64,000 bases of DNA from Medicago truncatula (Eukaryota > Streptophyta > Magnoliopsida > Fabales > Fabaceae). Below the pieces are notes generated by a model. That model did not search any database. It saw only the letters and a list, made by a program, of their open reading frames with translations, and was not told where the DNA came from. A program made the position numbers and the translations under genes. Below, piece by piece: positions 10,519 through 23,531 of this stretch. Positions within the stretch are counted from its first letter, which is position 1, and each line of letters opens with the position of its first letter. The DNA lies in contig NC_053046.1 in assembly GCF_003473485.1 (NCBI RefSeq), positions 32,999,332 to 33,063,331 on the forward strand. The letters are read 5' to 3'.

Positions 10519-13500
10519 CTATGCCTCTGATGCTGGTTTTGCCCGGAAATTTTCCTTCCATGTCCTCCAAGCCTCTCTAACTTCCTCCAGTTGATCATTT
10601 GGAATGCTTGAATACTTATCCAGTTTCTCAACCCAGTCCGCCCAAGGAGACTTTGACGAGTCTAGAAACTTTGACAATTCAGGCAACATAACAGATGTGT
10701 AGAACTCATCGACAGATTTAAGAATTTGTTCTGATTCAACCATGGACACCATTTCAGGCCTTGTGTAGCTTCCACCACTTGACCACATCCTGAAAGCATT
10801 TCCTCTCAAAATCAAAACTTCTGGAGGGGCAATTGGGAGGACGATTCGGGAAAACTTAATGAGTGACAATAAAAAGATGTCCTTTGGAATTGAGTTGCGC
10901 TTTACAGCCACAGCAGTACCGACCATCTTGCGTATCTGATGAGTCATTCAGTAAATGTTCATTCAACTGGTAGAACTAAGGAATTAATAATGTTCAATCA
11001 TCTCAATTGTACATAGAAGCACAACAAAAAACACTAATTTACTAAAGTTTATATAATGAGCAAATGAATGCTTTTGGGATCTAATACACGGAGAGTTGTC
11101 CCATCAATACTAATATAATGTAAGTTACAATATTTTAATTAGTTTAGCGTAACCACATATCTATATAGTATATTGTTGACATTTCTTTTGGCATTAAAGA
11201 AATAATGTAAGGTAGAGGGAGTAATTGATACCTTTCAAGTCAAAGAATCTTGTGTCTGTGTGTGTTTCTCTAAATCAAATAACACTGAGAATATAAGATG
11301 CCTATATTGAAATTTTCCCACAAATACTCTGTTCATAAAATCAATATACAATATCATAAAACAAGTTTTAAAAAATGATAATCAAGAAAGAAGTTAAAAG
11401 TCGGGCTTAGTTTCATCCCTCCCTGCTAATTTAGAATTTTCTACATTATCATTCAATCATGTTCCGCATCATTATAAGAATTTGACGTCTTAGTCAGTCC
11501 TATGTATAGTTGTTATTATAGTCAAACATTTTATTAATTATGTGACAAAACATTAGTAGATGGTTATGCACAGAAGTGTTAAATTAACAGTTTAATTATG
11601 TGACAAAACATTAGTAGATGGTTATGCACAGAAGTGTAACATTAACAGGATATTAAAATCAAACTCTTAGGAATTAAAAAAAGGGCTATTAAAATTAAAC
11701 TCTCGATATAATTATGACTTACTTGATGTAACATGAAGGAATCCCCCCATACATCGATCTCGATATAATTATATCCAAGTAGTGTCTCCAACTTTCCACA
11801 AGAACAACGTAAAATCTTTCTGAAATGAGAAGCATTTAATCTATCTGCCGCATCCGGTTCGTGCAACCATCTTGCTTTCAAACTATTGGATTCACTACAC
11901 TCTTGAGACTTGTGGCTCTGTTCCCCATTACCACTCATAGAATCATCAGTATCACTTTCCTCATTCTCTGAATCACAAGCTGATACCAAACTAGATGATC
12001 CTGTCATGTTTGACATGCCGCCATTTCCTGGTGATTTCCTTGCATGGTGTTTTTTCCTGTATACAGACCGAACAGTATAATTATGGAAAGGATGATCTCC
12101 CTACAACAACAAAAAAAGCCACAAAATGTTCCAATGTAAGAAGAGATCGATATCTTAATTAAGGTTTATCATAACTTTAACTAAATTTAATTTATTCAGT
12201 ATATTACAAAACAGATAAATCTGCAACATGAACGAAAGAAAATACAAATGAAAAAGTATACCTCAAAAGCACCAAGTATACTGTTGAACTCAGAAATGTG
12301 AAAGTCTGTTTCATCCTCACTAAAATGACTCTGGACTCCTATTATATCAGCAGGGAGGAGGTAAGAGTATTTCCGCATACTGCACTCTTTCCTAGGATCG
12401 AATCTTCTAAAATAAGCCAAAACTATCAAGTTAGATATACGAGTGAGAAATCATCGTTACTTAAAAAAATAAAAGAACACGTTAATTTTTTAATTACTTG
12501 AAAAATCACATGATCAATACTCCAAATAAAAAAGGGTGTTTTTTATGCATGCCTTTGCGTATGTAGTTCCACAGATCTGTCTATCCTCACATAGGGAAAA
12601 AGGCTTTAGTTTCTATCAAAATATTCTTAGTTGATTGATTTGGCCAGCTCAGTGATAAGAGCTCTTAGCCTTGTAACCTCGAGGTACTGAGTTCGAATTC
12701 CCTAGGAGACGTTGTAAAATGGCCATTAGTGCCACTTGAATTAATAAAAATTTATACCTTCCCCCAATTAAAAAAAAAAATTGATTTGCCTACATTTTAA
12801 TCTTCCTACTAGTTACAAATGTTGCGGTAATGCTCAGTATCAAAAAGTATGTAATAACAAGTATATACCAAATACAAATAATGATATGAAGAAAAAATCA
12901 CTGGTTTAATTTATAAAAGCACATGCATGTACTGCCGCAAGATAACTACGATCTGAGAAACTAAATTGTTATCAAACAAAATCAAAAACCAAACACCCAA
13001 CATTTTAAACAATCAACAAATGACTAATAGTCTTACTTTGTTGAAGGCAATACACTAAAAACTCTGATACTATTAGGAAGATAAGAATTAATGTGGTTTG
13101 CCATTTCAATGCCATAATCATCTCCTTTCCATGCATTCTCAGGGATTTCCATCTTAAAAGATATCATTGTTGACAGAGAATGGACCTAGTGCAAGAACAT
13201 CATAAAAGCAGAAAGAAATTATGACTCTAAGAAACAGAATAACAACAAACTTATGAAATACATAACTTAAGGGATAACAAGAAGGCCGACCACTTACTCC
13301 TTTATCAGTTCTGCTACTTCGGCCCCAATTAATCTTATCCAGATCACCATAATTACTGTCACGGATGCCACCGACCTTGAAAATAGCAGTTTCAAGTTCT
13401 TTCTCAATAGCTACATCATGTCAAAACTCAAATGCTTTAGCAACATTCCATTCAAACAAGGTAAGCTAATTTAATTTCTGGTGAGTGGTAAATGTTTAAA

Positions 13501-14473
13501 TTAAACTTTGTTCATACAAAGAAAAAAAAACCGAATAAACTGAAATAACAAACACATTAAAATTTCAATTAGGTGAATCCAAATTCCAAACATCAGTCGG
13601 TTCAATTTGCCCAAAAAGTACATATTCTCATACCCATTTTAATCCTTTGAAAAATTGAAACTCATTTACCAACTAAAACTCAAACTGGTGATTTTTTTAC
13701 CATTATCAAATAGATAAGAATTTACAATGTAAAGCTTCATAACACTCTCAGTCAATCACAACCCTTAATAGCTAAAAAAAAGTTTGACTTTCGTCATATC
13801 TAGCTTAAAAGTCATACAAACGGTGGTTTATGATTGGTTGACAATGTACAAAGTTTTACGCAAACAATGCATTCTCAAAGATAATCTATACAAATTTTCC
13901 CTTTAACAATTCAATTTTTTTAACAATTTAAATTTAAAAACATAGAACATGAAAATTAAAACAAGAATTTGGTGTAAAACTTGTTTACACATGCATACAA
14001 TAAAATCACTTTATAATGCCACTTTTTAAAGTTAGTCCCTAAAATATCTATTTGGCATGATTTGATTGGATGCCCGTGTAAAAACGTTTTACACTGTCAA
14101 ATGATAAAAATTGATTCGTAGTAAAGAAAAATGGTCTTACTGGATAACTTGTGGTCATTCCGTTGAATTTGAAGACCTATCAACAAATTCACAAACACAA
14201 ATTAGCGTAAAATTTCAACAAAAAAAAAAAAAAAACAAAGAAAGGAAAGAAAAAAAGACCTCTAAAATCGGTTCCAATGTATCCAACTCTCATAACAACC
14301 TTTTTCTTGAGATAAGGTACCCATTTCTCAGGGGGGAGAGAAGGAAGTGAGTCGGTGGTGGAAGAAGAACAGAAGCATTTGAAGAGTGTTTTTGGAGGAA
14401 GAATATGAAATAGGAGGTTAGGGTTTCGAGTTTGGAAGAGTGGGGATGGGGATTGCAGAGAAGTGAACAGCAT
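10519..14473 (-). CDS. PUS-A, TruA/PUS1-type tRNA pseudouridine synthase
   Basis: Seven exons in transcript order: 14473-14260, 14176-14141, 13410-13298, 13185-13037, 12406-12262, 12100-11723, 10935-10519. They keep frame and give 483 aa. The family isomerises uridine to pseudouridine in tRNA. Residues 1-50 are rich in Ser, Pro and Leu with few acidic residues, suggesting a mitochondrial or plastid targeting peptide (inference). Catalytic motif [10 protein letters not shown] places the essential Asp at 119; N-terminal [17 protein letters not shown] and [11 protein letters not shown] (His344) are family hallmarks. An acidic, Ser-rich linker around 240-290 is not conserved in length with PUS-B. 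Exons 3, 4, 5 and the last exon have lengths identical to PUS-B. Exon 2 is only 36 bp because of an 83-bp intron that PUS-B lacks. Confidence 0.9.
11534..11650. repeat. 58-bp tandem duplication in PUS-A intron 6
   Basis: Two adjacent copies of a unit of about 58 bp start at 11534 and 11592. Both contain TTAATTATGTGACAAAACAT and GATGGTTATGCACAGAAGTG and are nearly identical, so the duplication is recent. Confidence 0.85.
12643..12780 (+). mobile_element. SINE in PUS-A intron 4
   Basis: A tRNA-like head with an A box (GGCCAGCTCAGTGATAAGAG) and a B box (GAGTTCGAATTCC) is followed by an A-rich tail. The 8-bp direct repeat TTGATTTG at 12635-12642 and 12781-12788 is the target duplication. It is antisense to the host gene. 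Confidence 0.75.
13722..13900. mobile_element. MITE in PUS-A intron 2 (copy 1)
   Basis: The left end carries ACAATGTAAAGCTTC with CAGTCAATCACAACC; the right end, complemented, carries GTAAAACTTTGTACATTGTC and AACCAATCATAAACC. The arms are imperfect inverted repeats. Confidence 0.5.
13970..14096. mobile_element. MITE in PUS-A intron 2 (copy 2)
   Basis: Left arm GTGTAAAACTTGTTTACAC and the complement of the right arm, GTGTAAAACGTTTTTACAC, form an inverted repeat of about 25 bp. No coding capacity. Confidence 0.6.
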
Positions 14474-15860
14474 TGTTGGGAAATTGGGTACTCTGTTTTG
14501 TTTATCTCTTGTAGAAGATGATGATGGAAATTAGAGTAAAAGACGTGAAGTAAGCACAATAGTGTGAAAGTAATTTAAATCACAAATTAGGTTTAATTTA
14601 TATACATTCACAATATAATTTATTTTTGTTTAGGAATGCCTTTAATCAAATGAGTCATATGTTCTCGTAAGTTTAGTGATCTGCGTTTCAAATCATGTCC
14701 ACTACAAAAAAAAAATTCACATCAAATAATATTCGTGAAGATATTTAGAAAATAACTTTATATAAGTGATGTTATAGTGTTATTTGATTGTATGCATAAA
14801 AAAAGTCTTATTACATGTTTAGTGCATGGGGTAAAAAATAACAATTTCATGGAAAAATTACAATTTATAGTTTTTTTTAGGGGATTTAAATTTTATAGTT
14901 ATTATAATAATTCTAGAGACAAACTTACATTTTAGGGATAACCTCGAATATACCAAAATCAATTTTAAGTTTGTATAAACACATTTGTTTTTCGTAAAAC
15001 CAGATTTTATGAAGTTTTAGATGATTAAAAACATATTTAACAGAAATTTTTGTTTCATCTTGCAAATAAAGGTCATGAAATTGAACATGGTTAACAAGTT
15101 GCTCTCTTGTTGAATGGGTTTTAATTGAGGTTGGCCTTGGTTATTTGGAAAATGGTGGTTCTCAAAGTGATAATGAGATGGGGAGAAAAGATAAAAGGAA
15201 AATGTCTGGTAGACGTCCAAACATCTTAATGACAATGAGAAAGAAAGAAATAGAGAAAGTGATATGATAGATGTGATATGTTAATGATGTGATAGGTAAA
15301 GAGAGATGCAAATAAAATATGGTGTTAAATAAGTGTATAAAATTTATAGGTTTTCAAATATAAGAGTTAAAGATAGAAAAATGTATCAATTGGATCATGA
15401 AATTGCATTTTTTGACGTCAAGGCCACATGGACACTTACATCAGTTTCATCCATGATTTGGCCCTCTAAAGTGAAGTTAGTAAAGTGAAAAAAATCAAGG
15501 TCACTCGTGATTTTTTATGCACATGCATATAATATCAATCTTTAATTCTTAATTCACTTTACTCTTTAAAGTGAATTCCTCATTTTAGAGAAGTTTTATC
15601 TCATAATAGCATCACCAACGGACACCATATGGACTAAATTGATTAAAGCTTTGCTGTTTTTGGAACTAATTTGGAGATAATGAACGGACTTGAAAAATTG
15701 AATGACAAAATTGGGATTTTACCAAAAAATATATTGTGCGCAACGAGTTTCTTATTACTTGATATTGAGTTAAGAATGTAGTTATGTGTTTACTCACACT
15801 TATTAATTTGTATTGCAGACACAGGAACTACAACAAAAGAAGTTACATTTTCTAGGGATT
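14474..15860. other. Upstream region of PUS-A, no gene seen
   Basis: AT-rich. Open frames here are short and have no recognisable motif. A small palindrome, TTCACTTTACTCTTTAAAGTGAA, lies near 15550-15573. The right end holds the 15-bp target copy of the adjacent LINE. Confidence 0.5.
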
Positions 15861-15875
15861 AGAAGGAAAAAGAAA

Positions 15876-16493
15876 AAGTTACCGCAAGTCACGTCGTCTG
15901 TCTTACTTATTGTGTTATGGATTCTGATGGGCCGGTCATTTTGCTTCGCGATCGGGAGTTGGCTTCTAGCGGCATTATTGTTTGGTTGGCTACGATGTTT
16001 CTCTGGTGGACCGGGGGTAAGGGGTGCCCTTCTGATGTGGTTCTGAAGTCTAATGGGCCGATCGCTTTTGATTCGAGATCGGGAGTCAGTTCTCTGGTTC
16101 ATTTTTGGTTTTGGGTTGTTTTGGTGTTCCTTCAGTGGACCGGATGTTGCGCGGTGGTGGAAGTTGATTGATCTTTAGAGAATGAGTTCTTTGGATGTGG
16201 CTCGATGTTGGTGACGAGGACTGAGTTCTCTTTTACAAGGGTGTTTTTTTGAGGTGAGTAGTGGCGACGAGTGTTATGGATGTCGTTTTTTCAGTGGTTG
16301 GTAAGTATAGGAGTCAGTTTTAGGGTGATGTTTATTTTGGTGGGTGTTGATCACATGGGTGCCTTTGTTAGTGTTTGTTTTCGGGTGTTCCGTCTATATA
16401 CGGCGCCTTAGTTTGTACTTTCTGTAACATCGGTCTCTGTTCGTCTTGTGCAAAGACCTGATTTTTAATAAAATTTTGCTGATCAAAAAAAAA
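15876..16493 (+). mobile_element. 5'-truncated LINE insertion (family L-a)
   Basis: The 15-bp direct repeat AGAAGGAAAAAGAAA flanks the element at 15861-15875 and 16494-16508. The 3' end reads TTTTTAATAAAATTTTGCTG followed by an A run, typical of a plant L1 3' UTR. Only about 620 bp of the 3' end is present, with no intact frame. The last 260 bp match the LINE inside TIC110 intron 11. Confidence 0.85.
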
Positions 16494-16508
16494 AGAAGGA
16501 AAAAGAAA

Positions 16509-16879
16509 TTAAATATTCAATAAGGAACCAAAACAATAAGCCAGTTACAGCAGAATAATGGCTCGTACATTACGTCTCCATAATACACATCAATACAGTA
16601 TCAATATAAGGTAACAAAATCAAAGGAAAAGGCCTGCATAATTTCTAATAGCTCGTTACTATAATCAGATGCTAGAAACTATACATGAAAGTATACATCA
16701 ATTTCTAAGGGTAGATGATTAGCTGTATCAAAGTACGAAGCCTCCCATCTCTAACTATGGAAAGATTATTCTTAGCCAATGGAAGCTTTAATTGAGGTAT
16801 CTTTTGAGACCAAATTCAAAAGAAACAAACGAAAGGGTATGAAGAGCAATCTTGGCCTCTTTTTCCCTTCACACACTTA
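16509..16879. other. 3' flank of PUS-B
   Basis: No gene is seen. This is probably the PUS-B 3' UTR and downstream spacer. Confidence 0.4.
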
Positions 16880-19800
16880 TCAAAGATGCGCACTCATTAC
16901 ACTATCAAAATTTTCTTTCCACAAGTTCCTAGCCTTCCTGACCTCGTCCAACTGATCATTTGGTATGCTTGTATGAGCATCAAATTTCTCAATCCATTCC
17001 ACCCAAGGAACTCTTGATGGATCCAAAAACTTTGAAACTTGAGGTAACATAACTGATCTGTAAAAATCATCAACAACCTTATTAATTTCTTCTGATTCAA
17101 CTATTGTCTGCATTTCGGGTCTTGTTACATTTCCTGGCTTAGTTCTCATTGAGAAGCTGTTTCCTCTTAATAATAGAACTTCTGATGGTGCAAGAGGTAG
17201 AATGATTCGCGAGAACTTTGACAATGAGAGTGTTATAATATCTCTTGGAAGTAATTTGCGCTTTACTGCCACGGCTGTTGCAACCATTTTTCTTATCTGG
17301 TGGGAGTATAAAATGACATATCATGATGCTTGTGAAACAAGGAGGAAAAAAAAACCACATTTAACTAATTTAATTCATCTCCAGAAGAAAGATTTATGGA
17401 AGATACCTGATGCAACATGAAGGACTCTCCCTCAATGTAGATCTCTATGTAACTATGTCCCATTGATTTTTCAAGCTTTCCAGAAGAACACCTAAAAACT
17501 CTTCTGAAATGGGAAGCATTTAATCTGTCTGCTTCATCAGGTTCATATAACCATTTTGCACGAACAACCGAACTAGAACTTTGATCATGCAAATTTCCTT
17601 TATTGCCGGTCTCAATAACAGGTTCGCAAGAATCAGAAGTTCCTGAAGACTTTTGGTTTTGGCATTCTATGTTTCCTGTAAGAGCTTCATCAACTTTAAA
17701 ATTTTCTTCCTCGTCACTATCCTCTTGTTCTGAATTGTAAGCTGATAAAATCTCGCCGCACTTTGAATGTGAGGGTCGACGAGGAATATGTCTTCTGTAC
17801 CTCGACCTAGATGTATAATTATGGAAAGGATGTCCCCCCTATGAAAGGAAATTACATCTAACATCATGATTCAAGAATGCCAATATGCTCCAGCTAGCCA
17901 GTCCATAAACAGCAGAGAAAGAATATGATATATCCAAAAATCTATGCCTAATTTTAGTCTTATATCCAAAATTTCTAGCATGCTTCAAGCCCAAGAAATA
18001 TATAATCAATCTTCCTGCTTCTAGGCACCAACTAATACATTTACTAAAACTCATTTTGGATAAACGACTTAATTAAGCGCTTATAACATAAATTCTTATC
18101 ATTTAAGTACTTATGTATGCATAATTTCTATAACAAAAGATAAAACAAAGAAAAATTGTTTTCAATAAGCTGTTTTCATAAACTATCTTGGAGACCTTAC
18201 GGAAAAAAGCTTAAAACAGCTTATGGACATGACACAAGCTGTTCGCGTAAGCTCTTACAAATAGTCTCATAAGTGTTTATGCTAGTACATAAGCTCAAAT
18301 AAGTCAATCCAAATAGGGCGCCAGTTTATGTGGTATGCTTTTATATTGACTTGTAGGTCCATCCAAATTTTTAAATGGTGTGATACAAACATGAACATGA
18401 ATACGTTTATGAACTATCAGAAATTAATTTATCAGGAAAAATATTTTGTAATGAAGTTTCATAATCAATACAAATTTAATTAATTATGTACCAAAATATA
18501 TAGAGATTTTACAATGAAAGAGGATAATATGAAAAATATGAGATTTGAATATCAGTTACTGCACCTCAAATTCTTTGAGAATATCGTTGAACTCCGACAT
18601 GTGGTAATCAATTTCATCATTGCTAGAGTGGCTTTGAATACCAATAATATCAGCAGGGAGTAGGTAGGAATATTTCCGCAAAACGCATTCCTTTCTAGGA
18701 TCAAAGCTTCTGCTCCAGAGAGGAAATCAAACAAGTACAGAACACAACGAAAGAGTAGCAGAAAATTCAGAAGTCTATCAATAAGAATATGCAAACCAGA
18801 TCTAAAATCTAAATAAATAGATGATAATTGATCAATTAAAAAAAATTAAAAATTCGCTCTAAACATGATATTTCAGACATTTTATTTATGAATACTGAAC
18901 AAATGAACTTGGTTTCAAGCCATACCTTTGTGCCGGTAAAATGCTTATTACTTTGATATCGCAAGGAAGATAAGAATTAACATAATTTGCAAGGGCAAAG
19001 CCAAAAGGGTCTTCATTCCAAGAGTTTTCTGGGATTTCCATTTTAAATGCTACCATTGTTGCGAGAGAGTGAACCTAATAATACACATGCAACATTAAAA
19101 TACAATAGAATAAGTATCATACCCTGGCTGCATATGTACCAAAACCAGAATACAGGGCAAGCTATAATAAAACAATAGAATCGTGAATTACTCCTTTGTC
19201 GGTTCGGCTACTTCTGGCCCATCCAATTTTCTCCAGATCCCCTAAATTACTCTCACGGATGCCACCAGCTTTGAATATCGCACTTTCTAGTTCTTTCTCA
19301 ACAGCTAAAATTTTGAAAGCATAATAATTTAGATACAGTCCATCTAAAATAACAAGCCAAATTGAACCACATGTATACTCTACATTACAGTTACACCAGC
19401 AAAACAAACACTATTTATTTAATTATATGATTCATACGATCTACTTAACAAGAACATTGCTTAAATTCTAATTTACAAAAAGCTCTTGAACATGTAAATA
19501 TGTCAAATTTGTTATTTAATATTAACATATCATAGCTCATATATATAGGTTCTGCTTTTGTACATGTCCGGCCATGCGATCAATCAACACTCCAAGGTGG
19601 AGTTTCGACTCAAAGCACATGTTATTGTGACATTTCGAAAGGTTTTGAAGTTTTTTTTTTTTTTGAACAAGCCAAAATAGAACTTATATTAACACCGAAA
19701 AAACTTCCCCCTAACACAAGGGGTGTCAGGGACGAAAAACAAGGTTTAACAACATTGAAAAAGCAAACAAGAGCAACTCGGCAAAGTTACTACAAACTTT

Positions 19801-20369
19801 AGTAAATTTTCAATGAAAATTCTGATTTTATTTTTCAAATAATTTTTTAGTGCATTTTAACAAACACCTTATAGACTCCAAAAACACTCCCAACAATTTT
19901 TGCTTTTTCTTCTTGATCCCATATATATAAATATAATGCAGCAAACACTGCCAACGAGACACTTATACAAACACACGTACACCGGACACAACACTAATAT
20001 CAAGTAATTTAGAAAAATAAAAGTCATTGAATGTAGCTCAGACACTGACACGTGTTGGACACGAGGCACAACGCCATAGTTGTGAGAATAAAGGAGAGGG
20101 AAGCATAACATACTGGAGAGTGAATTTTGATCACGTTGCATTTGGAGACCTCGGTAATTGGTGCCGGTGTAAGCAATACGCATAACAACCTTTTTCTTAC
20201 GAAATGGTTGCCATGAATATGATTGTGGCGTAGATGAAAATGAGCAGTAACGAAAACATTCCCATCTTCTTCTGTTCCCAATAATGGGTGTACTATTTGT
20301 GTATGGAACTTTTCTCAGCAATGGAGACAGTGTGAGTCGCAGAGATGAAGCTGCAGCAGCCATCTTCAC
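16880..20369 (-). CDS. PUS-B, TruA/PUS1-type tRNA pseudouridine synthase
   Basis: Six exons in transcript order: 20369-20114, 19304-19192, 19074-18926, 18709-18565, 17838-17407, 17296-16880, giving 503 aa. A second in-frame ATG two codons on (20363) is an alternative start. Catalytic SSRTDKGV (Asp121) and FMLHQIRKMV with Gln365 at the last exon junction are intact. Residues 1-55 look like an organelle transit peptide (basic, Ser-rich, Ala-rich start). The linker exon is 54 bp longer than in PUS-A. Exon 1 runs unbroken through [10 protein letters not shown], where PUS-A has an intron. Head-to-tail position and matching exon lengths show a tandem duplication with PUS-A; many coding differences suggest it is not recent. 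Targeting of the two copies to different compartments is possible but unproven. Confidence 0.9.
18055..18317. mobile_element. MITE in PUS-B intron 4
   Basis: The ends TTTGGATAAACGACTTA and, complemented, TTTGGATTGACTTATTTGAG are imperfect inverted repeats. The interior is full of AAGCTTA/TAAGCTT words, as in a widespread legume MITE type. Non-coding. Confidence 0.55.
19651..19798 (-). mobile_element. Short LINE 3' end in PUS-B intron 1
   Basis: A poly-T run followed by GAACAAGCCAAAATAGAACT and the words GGGGTGTCAGGG looks like the tail and 3' UTR of an L1 element on the minus strand, heavily 5'-truncated. It lies sense to PUS-B. No target duplication was confirmed. Confidence 0.5.
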
Positions 20370-21733
20370 CTTCTTCGACTAATAACACTCTTTTATGAAG
20401 TTTTTTTTCACAAGTTCTCCTATAAGAGTGTAAAAAACTTAATTTTGTTTTTGTTTTAACCGTAGAAATCCATCAGGTCAATAATTTGGATGTATGGGGT
20501 TTGAATTTCTGTCATATATATATATTATACATTATTCTTTATTAAATGAGTTAAACTCGTGAAAATAAAAAAATTTAAATTTTTATTTGTCAATACATAT
20601 GATTTAATCCCACAAATCATTGATTTTTGTGCCGCGAAAGATATTTGGTTTCATAAATGATAAATAGACACTGATTTCTTAGACACAATACATACATTAA
20701 GGATAATTTGGATATTTCACCCTTAAAGCAGGGGCAGTGTTGTAAATGCACCACAATCCTCTTCTTCCTGTCTCTTCCTCCTTTCTTTTCTGTGTTTGTT
20801 TTCTTTCCCTCACCGTCCTCGTTATAACCGCCATCGCAACAGCGACCACCACCCTCTCGGCGGACGCTCGTTCTCCTCTACCCTCCGACTTCGTCATCGT
20901 TAAATTGTTCTCGTCGCCACCATCAACTCTTGTGTCTGTTTCTCCCTCGTCGTATCTCAGTCTCGTGGTGGTGATGATGTCGCGGCGCTGGTCCATATCT
21001 GAACGGAAGTTGAAAAGCTGGCCGCTATTGATGACGACGGTGGTTGTGAGTGAGAGTTCAGGCGGTGGTGGCTGTAGAGAGAGACGGTGATGACAGTGGT
21101 GGAGGTCAGTCAGAGATGGATCTAAGAAGAATGTTGGAGGATGGTGATGGTGGTGGTGGTGGTGCCGGTGCCGGGGTCGGTGTTGGTGCCGGAGAGAGGA
21201 ATCAGTGGTTGGTTGCTGCCTGCTGGGTGGGTGGGAGAGGACTGGAAACAACATGGATGGGAGTAAGAGAAAAGAGAAAGAGAAAAGAAAATAAAAAATA
21301 AATTATACGTATTTTGTATTTTATAGGATGGTGTCTTTTTTGTGTTTGAAATGTTGTGTTCAATTATCATAACTGATTTGGTTTAGGCTAAAAAAAAAAA
21401 AATCAATCAAAACCACTTCATACACCTTTGTTATAATAAGTTGTAACCAAAAATATTTTAGAGATTTTTTTTTTGGGTATCTCTGAATGCAATTTGATGA
21501 GATTAATCCCTCGAGTCTTATAGAACTCAAATAGACAACCTTAAGAGTTTTAACGTTGCTGTATACCTAAAATTTTGAATTTGAACTCAAGACCTAAGTT
21601 GATTTTTTTTTTTTTTTTTGGTACAAGACCTAGGTTGATTTTAGTTAAGTTAAAAGAGACATGTGCAAAGATTTTTTTTTACAAAAGCAAGTAGAAACTA
21701 TATATTGAACTTTTTTTTATTAAAAGTAAGTAG
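20370..21733. other. Intergenic region with GC-rich repeat block
   Basis: Bases about 20740-21260 are much richer in G and C than their surroundings and hold GGTGGT/ACCACC runs. They are open on both strands (185 aa minus with a His run; 114 and 83 aa plus). Composition explains the open frames and no domain is visible, so no gene is called. The remainder is plain AT-rich DNA. Confidence 0.45.
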
Positions 21734-21747
21734 TAGTAATTGTAGTT

Positions 21748-23531
21748 GTTTTTATTTTGGTTACAAGGGGAAAAGAAACGAAAAAAAAAAATTTGAGGCT
21801 AGCTAGCCCCTAGGGAAGAGAGTTCCCCAAGCATCATCTTTAATCAGTTGAATCATTCCATCAAGAGGTGAGGCGTGAATCGTCAACACAGGGTCTGAAG
21901 CCGCTCCCAACTTTGCAAGAAAATCTGGGCAATAATTTCCCTCAAGGAGAGTGTGAAAAATAGAAGCCTTGTTGGTAATGACGAGGTCCTTTATGTCTTG
22001 AATGAGAGTGGCATAGACATGAAACTTCATGGAAGGGCTGTTGATGAGGCTAACGGAGTGGAGAGAGTCGGAGTAGCACACAAAATCGGATATTCCCGTA
22101 TCTGAAACCATTCGTAGACCTTGAAAGATGGCATGGAGTTCGGCCAAAAGAATGTCAGACGCGTTGGCAATGTTCCCGGAGATAAATAATCCCGCACTGT
22201 TCCTAAGGAGGCCGCCGAATCCAGTACGCTGAGGGTTGCCAAGACAACCCCCGTTAACATTGAGAATATAATAAGAGTGGTTGTCACAATTCCATTTTAC
22301 CACGGTGTCGGTGGCTCGAGAAAGAGAGTTATGCAGGAAGGATGTGCGGTTAACATCAATAGAGTTCTGAATATTGAATGCAAGTCGATTAAGAGACCAC
22401 TCCTCATTGTTGAGACACATTAAATTGCGGTGACGCCAAGCCCACCAAACCCCTGCTGCGAAGGTAAAAGATTGAGTACCCGTGAGGCCATTTTTTAACC
22501 AAACATAGGTGTTTGTTTCCACAAAGAAAGCATCCGAATTGAAACCAAAGTGGCGCCAAATCTTGGAGGAGTGAGGACAGTCACGAATACAATGAAGAAA
22601 TGACTCATCCTGCTAGTTGCAACGAGTACACATAGCTGATTGGACAATGTTTCTATGCGATAATAGAGATAGAGTAGGAGTGGCATCATGACAGGCCAAC
22701 CAAACAAGGAATTTATATTTTTTCGGGAGGTGCAAATTCCAAATCCAGGTCCAAGATTGATGAGGGTGGCAGTGGTGTCGGCGGCTGGGTGGGAGAGGAG
22801 CCAATCGTAGCCGCTTTTAGCAGTATAAACTCCTTTTTTGTTGTGAGACCAAACAAAAGTGTCGTCTATGGCATCATTGAAAGTGACATCGGTACTATTG
22901 ATGTTGTTAGCAATCTCAGTAGGAAGAGAGGTGTAAAGAATGTTGGTGTGAGTTGCGGGACATGTAAGGACATCGTTGACGGTGAGGTGGAGGTCATGAA
23001 TGTCGACATAAGGGATGATGTTGGCTAGGTAACCTGTGGAGGTCCAATTAGTGAACTAAAAGGAGGAGGCACCGCTGCCATGTCTCCAAGCATAGCCGAC
23101 GGAAAGCAAGTTTTTTGTATGGACAATGACTGCCCAGGTGGAGGAGCAACTCGGATGATCAGTGGCGAGGAGCAAGTGCGGGGCTGCTGAATATTTGTGA
23201 GTAAGAAGTTGGACCCATAGCTTGGTGGAGTGTTGAACCATGTCCCAGACCAATTTACCAAGGAGACAAATATTCATTCTTCTAGATGAGCGGATACCCA
23301 AGCCTCCCATGATTTTTGGTTTAACTATTTTATCCCAACCAATCAAATGAATGCCTTTGTTATTAGAATCTCTTCAGATGAAATTACGCGTCGTTTGATC
23401 AATGCTATCACAAATGCTTTGGGGAAGCCAATTAATTTGCATGTAATACGAAGGGATAGATGATAAAACAGAAGAAGCTAAGGCTAATCTACCCGATTTG
23501 TTGAGAAGCTTGTTCTTCCAAGAGGCTAATC
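21748..23531 (-). mobile_element. 5'-truncated LINE with zf-RVT and RNase H
   Basis: The 14-bp repeat TAGTAATTGTAGTT at 21734-21747 and 23532-23545 brackets the insert, fixing its ends. On the minus strand it begins in the C-terminal part of the reverse transcriptase region (SWKNKLLNKSGRLALASSVL), continues through a zf-RVT region and ends in an RNase H domain frame at 22522-21803 (239 aa). RNase H signs are ILNVNGGCLG, AELHAIFQGL and CYSDSLHSV; the first normally has Asp where Asn is seen. At least one stop and one frameshift lie upstream of the RNase H frame, so it is dead. Confidence 0.88.

Noticed and set aside
15803-16171. Overlapping open frames of 77-99 aa
   Set aside because: They lie within the LINE 3' end at 15876-16493 and show no domain.
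20697-21254. 185-aa minus-strand open frame with a His run
   Set aside because: Explained by GC-rich repeat composition; long frames also exist on the opposite strand, and no domain, intron structure or start context supports a gene.
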